From positions 9,347,298 through 9,411,297 of the forward strand of contig OX377203.1 of assembly GCA_947396885.1 (NCBI GenBank): DNA of 64,000 nucleotides, read 5' to 3'. The DNA is from Heligmosomoides polygyrus polygyrus (Eukaryota; Nematoda; Chromadorea; Rhabditida; Heligmosomidae). A model generated the notes under the pieces. It did not search any database. It saw only the letters and a list, made by a program, of their open reading frames with translations, and was not told the origin of the DNA. Shown here piece after piece: positions 43,501-54,100 of this stretch. A program made the position numbers and the translations under genes. Within the stretch, counting starts at the first letter, position 1. The number at the start of each line of letters is the position of its first letter.

Positions 43501-46500
43501 TATAATCGCGTACTCACGCTTGCTGTGTCGCTATTCCTCCTCTCGTTATGAGAGATACAAAGGGTACCCCGGTTAAATTGCGATAGCGTCTGCGGTTGAA
43601 GTGAATATTCGTCTAAGAGACTAATCTTCTTGTGGATTTCCAGCTATGCTGGAGGAGTGATTTTCGAGAAGTTCGACCTTAATGCTGCCCAGCTGGACTA
43701 CCGTATTCTTATCCCAACGGGTTTCAAAGAGGACGAGTGGTACCTGACTGAAGAGTGGAGCGATCCATTTGGCGCCAATTTGGACTTCAACACGTGAGCT
43801 GCAGCTTTTCTAAAAAGTATGAGCCGGCCCCATAGAACAGGAGAAAGAGTTTGGATATCCAAAAGTCCTGCATTCATTTTTCGAATGCATTCAAATTCGG
43901 TTATTCAAGAAACCGCGTTTTTGACTGTATTTGAATTGAAATAATCAGAAAAACAGCTGTTTTGGAATATGTTCGAACTCGAATATTCAAAATTCGTGAG
44001 CATTCGAAACTATTCGAATATGTAAAATTTCGAGAGCATAGCTGTCTGGGACGCGCCACGTGTTCTTGCGATGGGCTGCTATAAGTCGCTTTTGACAAGA
44101 GAGTTCAGGAACTGTAGAGAGGGAGAACTGTGTTCAGAAATGTCATATTAAGCTTCTAGTGGTCCTGTAGATGGCATTGAGAGAGTTTGTGATCTAAACT
44201 TTGGCCACATGGGAGACTCGGAGTGGCATTCGGCGCAGTTGCAGTTAGTTGGGGTCGACCGAGATTAACCTTGGGCCTGTTCATACTTCGCGACAGCAAC
44301 GACATGAGCGACGAGAGCGCAGCGTGCGGAGCGCGCGGGAGTATGAACAGACGACAGCAGCGACTGAAGCGACTAGAACGGCAAGAGCGACTGAAGCGAG
44401 AGCTCCGGCGCTCCAGTATGAACGTTATTCGGTGGCTCGCTCTCGATTTTAATCGATATGCATGTTTTGCACGGATGACGAGTCTCTCTTGTCTCGAAGT
44501 ATGAAGAGGCCCTTACGCGACATAATGGAACAGCATAGGACGAGAACGAGCCCGTTAGACTTGGAGACGCTTCATTAACTTGGAGAGAACAGGTTCATAT
44601 AGGATGGTCTCACCTTACTTCGTCTGCACTTCTCGCTTTCGAAAACAAGCTGCACTACCAGGGAGTTTTACCCATCCACTTAGCGTTTAGGGAGGTGCCA
44701 AGGTCCGCCAGACTTTGTTCGTTAAGTATTAGGTTGGTGCATAATTTTTGTCCACGGGCTTATTCGGAATTTCTTGAGAACGCTTTAGGGAATTCCTGAG
44801 ATGTTAAGGAGTGATCATGTTTTCAGTGATCATGTGAAGTGTATTTCCCCTTGTCTAGTATTCATCGAGTTGTGCCTGTGTGGTCCGACTGCTTTCGACA
44901 GGGACGGCTAGTGGCGTCATGCCTGCGCGCTATGGCGCGTTAAATTTTTTCGGTAAATTTTTAACGGCAACTTTTTAACGAAAATGTTTTGCGTTAAAAT
45001 CGGTAAACTTGTTAAATAAAATTTTCCTTAGCTGCAGTCAGTTTGGCTGTATTTTAGTATGCAAGAAGCCGAACCTTTTTCTTTATTCATTTTTTCGACT
45101 CCGTGGCAATTATACGTGTGACTACTCTGACGCCACGGGAGTTCTTGGGCCGTAGATGGGGCGTTCTTATCTCCGGGACACGGCCCAACAATTGCAAAAG
45201 TGGGCGGAACCACCTGCCGAGCTAGCAGCACCTTGGTCATCTCGGTCATCCGGTCATCCTCTTTGAGGGCAGGAGGTAGTCTCGCAGCTCGGCAGGACAT
45301 TGCGGGAGCTGGGCAGGACATTCTGCAGATTTCGGCAGCACATTCTGCAGATTTCAGCAGGACATTCTGCCGGAGCTGGGGAGCACATCCTGCTCACTTT
45401 GAAGGGATACCCTTCCATGCACCCCGCAGCACGTGCTGCGCAAATACGCGAACCGAACCTGCGTGCACCCTTCAGTACTTGAGCACTACCCTCACTCGTA
45501 CTAGTACCTCCACCATTGGTAGTACTCCCACTACTACTCGTGCTTCTAACAGTACTCTCAGCACCAACTCCCAGTACTTCTAGTTTTTCCACTATTTTCT
45601 ACTACTTTAACTTCTGCTCCACCGACCACTTCTCGAACTTATAACTTATATCGAGCTGCTGAGGTGCTGAGAGTACTGTGACGAGCACGAATAATAGTGG
45701 GAGTACTACCAATGGTGGAGGTACTAATTTCGAGTGAGGGCAGTGCTCAAGTACTGAAGGGTGCGCGCAAGTTCGGTTTAGCGTTACATTGATGAAAATG
45801 CTTCTGTGATAAGAACATGGCGAAGTTATACAATTTTATTTACACCAACTTTACTACATTCGTACAGCAAAGCAAATACTACAACGATTTGAACAAAAAT
45901 TCAGATGTTCAAAAGTAGAAATATTGCAAAAAGTGAGTATCAGGAGCTTCTGTTAGTGTTTGTTGCGGTCGCTACTGCGGCATAGGATCGTCTTCGCCAT
46001 CCGAATTGATCGCACTTGTGGTAGGGACCTCTATTTCGAAGTTATAGTGTTTCTGTAAGTAAGTTACTTAGGAAAATCAGGCCAGTTGCTTAGCAGGCAG
46101 TATAAGCGGCAGTAATATTATACTTACAGGGCGTGGTGTTAGAACGCCATCTTTGACGACACGTATGTCGGCCCTTAAACATATACTGCTTATGTTCATT
46201 CAACTGTTTGAGCAATCTGATTTCAACTGCCCCAACTTACATGGCCCGCGATAGTGCGGTCCTACAGTAGATCGCCCAGTTTGCACGTTGCTTCTTTCGA
46301 ATCTCGAAGGCTTTTTTCCTTGATTCATTGTTCCTTCCCAATCCCTTCCAGAAGCTGAATTTATAATAAAAGTTCGTATAACTGGTGAGCAGATTCCCTA
46401 ACAGATTTCTTAATATGTGTTGCTCGTTTAGCTTGCGGAAAACGGTCCAGTTTCTGGGAAGATGCAAAGTGCTATGCACCGTAACAAGGTTGATCGTTCT

Positions 46501-49500
46501 TCATATGTCCTGACAAAATGTTTTAGAGAACTTGCGCTCGCTAAGTCGAGCTTTACATCCCAAGATTCTTTTACACTGCAATAATTGCTATGAAAATTAC
46601 AGAATGTTTCAACGAAGAACTCAGGTCTGGCAGTGATCATCAATTCTTTGCCACAGTTCGTCTTTGGCAGATAATTACGACGTTCGCAGATCTGTCTGTG
46701 AACTAAAAATGGTTCCCCTTGTCAGAAAGAAGCACAGAATCAAAAAGTCACAGATCGTTGACAAATTTTTAACCAAATCGAATTTTTCTGCATTGGGCAT
46801 TTTTGTTTCTGCCACACAAGAATCGTAGATTTAAATTGTTAACCTCTTTCTCCTCTGTATTCTAAGGAAATTCATAAGGGACATGCGCACGTGTATACTG
46901 ACTGCGCTTCTCCCAAAAGTAATTGCCAAGAGAGCCTTCGAAGGAAACGAATTCGTTGAAATGCGCAGTATGAAATTCTATAAAAACGAAACAGTGACAG
47001 TACCACCATCCGCGCTCTAACGGTTCATTTGTGTTTCGTTACGCTTTCTTCGCGTATTTTATGCTTTTTCAACCCCACCTATGAAACAATTATCACAAAA
47101 AACTGTGAAAAAAAAACTGACTGCTTGGTAAGTATGAAGAACTATTCTGTAGTGCTCTAACGCGAAAAACGGCCTAAGAAGTCAATAAACGCGAAACTTC
47201 GGCAAAGGGAAGTGGGGGCGCACGCAAGTGAATTGATAAAGCAGTAAGAAAAATGCATAGGAAATCTCGAAATACGAGGACGATATCGAATGCCTATCTC
47301 CAATTAAGTAGGGAGCTTTCTCCGTATCACAACGACACCGCGAAGGCCCATCAAAAAAATTCATCCAAATTGCATTGACGTGAAGAAGAACTAAAATTTC
47401 AAGATTGGCGCATAAAGCAATTTATCGGAAATTTACGTCGTTAAATTTCGTTAAAAGGTTTTAGCGAAAAATGCCGGTAAATGCGGCAGATCGGTAAATC
47501 GTACTCGTTAAACGCACGCCCCTGGGGAAGGATTCATCAACGACTTACGTAACTTAAACGGAGAATGGTAAGCTTATCAAGCGATATGGTGAGCAATAAG
47601 CCGCGTTATCTTAGCTTTTAACGCGGCTTATCGCACACCATATCGCTTGATAAGTTTACAATTCTCCGTTAAAGTTACGTAAGTCCGGCCAAATCAATGA
47701 ATCCGGCCCCTGGTGTGCACCACCCGCTAATACGCTCACTTAGCTTGCAGAAGAAAAGGGAAACGGTGGATTGCCTTCGCTTCTGTTTGTAGACTGCAGA
47801 AATTCGAAGTGTCTTAGTGTTTGTTAGGTGGTGATTGCGAATGGCCCTTATAATGAGCCTTAAACTATGACAAGCGAGTTGGAGAAGGCGACGATTGAGA
47901 GCAAAATCTGTCGGTCTTCTAAGCTCAGATAAATTCTCACCTTTTAGCATTTCCTAAAATTTTTCTAGTCTTATTGTTAGTTGCAAGGATAAGTATTCAA
48001 AGTAAAATGTATACAGAATTTCGGCGGCCCTCTTCCAAACGCCGACAAAAGTTCCTTCTGGGGCCGGATTCATCAACGAGAACGGAGGTAAATCTTATCA
48101 CCCGTTACCGTTACTATCCGTCAGCGGCTCACTAACCGCGATTTGCGATTCATCAAATTCGCGGTAAGTGATGGTAATTCGTTGCGACTGGGTCACCGTT
48201 TAGCCGTGGAGCGCAACCGCTTCACCCCGGTAGCGGTTACCGGGCACTCCAGCCTAGTAGCGGATACGCCGGATCTGAGGCCGGATTTAACTAACCACGT
48301 TTTGATGAATCGGCCGAATGGCGGGTTTTGTTCGGGTAACAGTAGAGGCTTCATTATCGCGTCGAATAATGCAGTAAATGTGTCTAGTACTCAAGGAATG
48401 CTCTCCAGGAAGAGCGTCGAAATGGTGGACAATCTGTGGAAAGATGCCGTAGGATTAGAAGCGTTCTTGGGTTGCTACCTCATCATGTTGCTTTTATTAA
48501 TTCAGAGAATGTCAAGCTTCTACTTCACTTCCCCCCCCCCCCCCCCCCTCGGTAGAACCACGCAAGCCACTTGCTTTCGAAACTTCCAAAAAAAACTCAA
48601 TACTGCATTGGGTTCCGGCACGACTACCGAACACACTTTCAATGAATCGAAAGAAATGTTTTATAAAAACAATGAAAAAGGAATTAAAGATTCTCTTTTC
48701 CGTTTTTTGGGATTTACGAGGGATGATTTACTGAAAGCTGTTGGACTATATGGCACAGTAAATGCCGACGTCTACACAAAACAGCCTATAAAACTGGCTG
48801 ACGCCGCTTCGAAGGAAAAAGACGGAAGCGTCTCGAAGTTGCCCTACTACATGACATCGCGAGACCGCACACGGCGAGGTTAACTCTCGATTTCCTGGAG
48901 AAGATTGACTGGACAACAGTGCCTTATCCACCGTACAGTCCTTTCATGGCACCGTCAGTCTAGCTCTTCAAAGCTCTCAATCAGCATCTGCGCGAGAAAA
49001 ACTTCTATAACTACGACCTGCTGAACATGAGTTCCCCTTTTTGACTTTTAGTCTCTTTCTTTCTGGAGCAACGGCATTGAAACCTTGCCTAAGAAATGGC
49101 TTACTGCTGTCGACGCTAACGTTTATACTATATCGTTGATGAATGATTTGTTTGTTAAAGAAAAATACAACTTTAAAATCATTCTCTATTATGGAGAAGA
49201 ATTATGCTTCAACCTAATAGATGCTCCTGATAGAAGAAAAAAGGTCAGTGTCAATGAATCCACGTTTCGTGTGCTCTACGCATTTTATTGTTGGGTTATC
49301 GTAGAAGGAATCTGAATGCGTATTTGGCTAATAGAATGGCTTGCGATGACCTTCTGATAGAAAACTTACAAGGTTCCCAACTCATGGTGACCTTTTGCGA
49401 TGCTATTTTGGCTGGGTGTAGGGTCGTGCGAGCGGAGTTCGGAACCACAGTTAGCGTTTGTGTATGCTTTTTTAAGGATCTAAAATAGAGGTGTAAAAAC

Positions 49501-51146
49501 GTGTGCGCAACAATCATCAACCCCTATGACACCTCACGAGACGTGCCTCGTGGCACAATCGGTAGGAGTGCCGCCTCATAGTAGCAGATTGGCGGGGTTT
49601 GGAGCTCGAGCGCGCGTATTGCCAATATTTTTGCACTCTGTTGCTATTATGTTTTCCCATGATCACAGGAGTCAATTTTAGACCATCAAGGCTTGCAAAA
49701 ACAAACCAAGGCTGTCTAATTGCGGCTCCATATGTGCAAGTTTTTCAACGATACGTATCTTCGTCATATTATTTCTCTGGAAGTAAAGAGTTATTGCTCT
49801 TCCCTTCGAGTCAGTAGCTATGGCATAAAACTGTGCAACAAACACGACGAGCGCTTGTCACACCATCAGCAACTTACAAAAGCCAGTGATGAACAATCTC
49901 CTCCAGTGTTTATAGTACTTCTGTGCCTCGAGGTTGTTAGGTGGAACTATTTGTTGGCCTGGCGTTTCGACCGTTTGTCGTCCTCAGCGGCCCAAGAAAT
50001 GGCTCGAGGTTTCATCTTTACAACCTACCCGAACAAGCTGCTCACCCGCGCTAACGTTTAAGACCTAACGGAAACACATTGCGAAAGCCCGAAAGGTGAA
50101 GACGAACTGACACGGTGCTCCACCGTTTGATCGTGAGTGTAGCGATTCGAAATGTTAGCCAGTGAAGCCGTACAATAACCTTGCGACGAGCTTGGCAAAT
50201 CTTCAGAAGCCGCTGGATGTTTCTAATCCGAGAAAATTCTTTTTTTTCAAACATTAATTCAGGATTCCCCCCAAGCCACCATACTGGTCGTCAGCGTTTC
50301 TTTCGCTACAATATGCGATTGATAGCCTGTTCATTGAGGTTTGTTACATACGCTGAAGGATTTTGAGTTTCGAGGCGCTAAGCCTAACAATTCAGGCCTC
50401 ATCGCCCGACGCAGCGTTGTCGCAGGAGCCTGCGCCCAACACAATGTTGCCGCTGGAGCTTGCGCCCAACGCAACGTTGCAGCCAGAGCTTCCGTCCAAC
50501 GCAACGTTGGCGCAAGAGCTTGTATCCAACGCAACGTTATCGCAAGAGCTATATCTGAGGCGAATTCCTGAACCGTCGTACATTGTGAATAGTGTGGCCA
50601 TTTTCCTGAGAATCTCGTCGTACATTTGGGGCGTGTGCGTCTTTGTACTGGTGATTCACACCGCTAGGGAGGTCACGAGTGAAAGGAGCTCGGTGAAGGT
50701 TAGTTCAAGAGGTTTTCACATGACAGCAGTCAAAGGCAGCCATTATTTAGGCGTTCGACAGATACCCTAGACGCGAGAGACGCGTTTTTTGTTTTGTGCG
50801 TTTTGAAAGTGACGGTGCCAGCTGGCGATATAGTTTTAATCCCTTTTAATTGCTTTTTATAGTGACTTAAAATTTATTCTTTAGTTTTCGACCTAGAATG
50901 TGTCAACGCGATGTGTACACTGTTCAGCTGGCATAAAATTCTTCTCGGATTCGGCTCACTAAAGAGCAAAATCTTCCGTTTATCAAGTTTCAGATTGAGG
51001 CATGTAGTCGACTAGGCTTTCTTGCTACTTCGTTTGTAATCTATATATGTCATATTTTGATGAAAGATTGCGATCGCCGACTTTTCGATTAGTTTGTTGA
51101 AGCTTCAACTCTAAAGCCGCGGTTCTCGTTACCGAAGATTGCCTAT

Positions 51147-51185
<39 letters not shown>

Positions 51186-54100
51186 TGCCGCTAAGGACGT
51201 GCCAAGCATGGTCATAAAGCAAAAGGCGAAGCCGGAATGCTGGATACAAGGCAAATGTAGTGCGGAAATTGTAATGAACAAAAACAAAAAAAATGAACTT
51301 GAAACAAAAAGAACAGAAGGAGATGAAGCAACGTAGGTATTAAAACTCAATAGTCAAAGAGATGGGAAAAACATTCACAACAGAACAGACCAAGGATACA
51401 AGTTGGTTTTATGACAGAGATTCCAATCCCAGCAACAAGACACTTAGGTGGCATTATTTAACGGCCGAGTATATTGTGTATTTAAGAAAAAACGAAAAGA
51501 CATTAAAAAAATCTCAATACTGGAACCAGCAAAGCCGAAAGCGAGATATGAATGCGTAAACCCATCTAGTATCATAGTTGAACACATAGTTTCATGTCTT
51601 TGAATCTATTGCTCCCTGGGCATGCACCACCAGCCGGGTTCCGTATCTCAGGAACCTCATTATACTGGTGGGCACCTGGCAATGGCCCAGGGAGCGAAAC
51701 AATGATAAAGGGGCAGTACAGTGCTGGGCGCAACACGTGGACGAGGGGGGCAGTCCTTGGCTTCGACCGCCATGAGCATAGCAGTCGGGTTTGGTGACGT
51801 GGAATTTCCCCCATTGTACGCGTACGTACGTGTAATGCAAGTTGCACCGAGCCTAGGTCAAGCTGGTAAAAACCCGTAACTTTTTCGAGTACTGATGGAC
51901 TGCCCCCTCGTCCACTAGTTGTGCCCAGTGCTGGTTGGTAGTACGCAGATAGGGGATGTAGAGCTCGGCAGTTCCAGTGCAGGTAACTTGCAGCAACAAC
52001 TGCCATTAATAAAAGAATAAGCCTTGAACGGAACGGAAGATAAAACATACAAAGAGAAGATCACGACCCAGGACCGTTTATATGAAATTAGACCACCCGA
52101 TTAGACATGAATAACTGAGAATAATGAGACATCTGCCCAGAAGAAACCAACTATCACAATCATCAACTAGTAGAGTATCACCAAAACATAAATCTAAAAC
52201 GAAACACAAAAGTCTCAATAGCCAATCATAACTAAAGAATCAAAAAGCGGCTATTCAATGGCTGGAGAAGCTTGAAGCAAGAACTGTATGAAGAGGTGAG
52301 GGAAGGACGTGGAATCAACAGGGAGCACAATAGGCATCGATAAGCATGCCCAAGACGAAAAACCAGGTAGAGGTAAGCCATAGGGACCATCAGTTGAACA
52401 TTCGACAAGGGAAGATGTCAGCAGAGCGTTTGATCGAATGGAAAAGGTTGAGTTAGTACTAAACCCGAGCTGCTTTATATGAAATATTTAAGAACTGAAT
52501 AAGATCAAGCTTTAGAAGTTTATTTCTCACACTAGGAATGTCATCCGAAGCAACCAAATCATTAGGAACAATCTACCCATCTCGCGAAACTGCAAAAGAT
52601 ATTGTTAAACCTCACAGAATAGTTCTTCTTACAAATTCTAGAGTATTGGAGATTAAAGCCAGCAATCCTACAAGATGAGGGCACGAGCGACCAATATTTG
52701 CTTATCTTTAGTTTCGACCAACCCCGCAGAATGTTGAGGCAAAAAATAGGATCAACGGCTATTTGAGCCAAACTGTTGCTGTGAGGTCGACGAAAGGTTG
52801 TCTGTTAGCGATGTTTCTCCTCAGGTCAAGGAGGTTATTCGAATAAAACCGCCTTGAGTTTCTTTGTGACGATAGGGAGTTATGAACTGCGCAACAGGTG
52901 GCTAGTACAGTTATGTTCAAGTATAAAGGTAAATTGTTCTTCAAGATTGTGGGACCTTCGTGCCACCGTGCATCAATCATTGAACATATTCGATACATAA
53001 TCAATCATTCGATATCTCTAGGATTTCAAATATTCGTTCGAATTCGAACATCGAAAGGGAGCCATATTAGAATGTTATTCAAAGACCAAATTTTATAACT
53101 TTATTCGAAAATCGAACCATTTTATTCAAATATTGAATAAACTCCAAATCTTTAAGCACGAAACCTGGCTTGAAAAATTATTCGGCTATTCGAACATTCG
53201 ACTATCCGAAAAAATAAAATATCGATAACATTTCTAAAAGCACAACTACAGAACCTCGAATCTAGAAGATGTCTTACATTTACGTATAACTGGCCACTAT
53301 AGTGGTGTTGTTTTGAGAAATTTTGTCATACGAGTGAACGAATGAATTCGATGTCGAAAATTTTCGAGCAAATGTACGAACGAGTTTATTCGCTCATCAG
53401 TTTTTTGGATTGATCGAAAATCGAATAAGCCCCATCTTTCGTTTGTTCCTTAGTCATATTCGATTATTTGAATAATCTAATATTTTTCGAATTAGGTTCT
53501 GTGCTCCGAGATTTGAAGTTTCGAATATCTATAAAAATAAAAATAAAAATAAAAATAAAAATAAATAGCTCCTTTTCGATGTTCGAATTCGAACGAATAT
53601 TCGAAAATCTAGAAATATCGAATATTTGACTAATCTAATAAATTATTCGAGTAGTTATTCGAATACATTCGTTCAAGCACAACTTTTGGATGTTCTATAA
53701 TAGTACAGGGTGCGCCCTAATTATGGCGACAGCACATGCGCGAACAATTCGGCTTCCTATTCGGAGCGTCTGCTTTTTCTGTGCTTTTATTGTTTGTATT
53801 GCATCAATTTTTATGCCTATTCCAATCAAGCATAAGAATAAATTGTTTTTCAAGATTGTGAAACGTTCGTGCCACCGTGCTTCAGTCATTGAATTTTACG
53901 GTAATGGCCTCTCGGCACGCGATATTTTTCACCGCCTTGGCATTTATCAAAGTGTTATATACTATAGATCCATCAGACGCTACGAAGGCTTGGAAACCGA
54001 GTACGATAGATCCGGACAAGGAAGACATGTATATTTGACAATTACGGACAACATCAGGAAGGTACGTGAACGAATTCGCAGGAACTCGCTCGGTCCGCTG

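Noticed and set aside
48143..48883. 246-codon open frame on the + strand
   Set aside because: It runs through the interior of a CTG-class MITE, a poly-C tract, unrelated sequence and the wrong frame of a mariner remnant. No coherent protein.
51572..52048. 158-codon minus-strand frame with a hydrophobic, signal-like start
   Set aside because: No family signature, no supporting splice or repeat context, inside an intron full of mobile DNA. Left as unexplained, not called a gene.
52380..52700. Words resembling a decayed reverse transcriptase (IRQGK, VLLTNS)
   Set aside because: Matches are too short and in different frames; not enough for a call.
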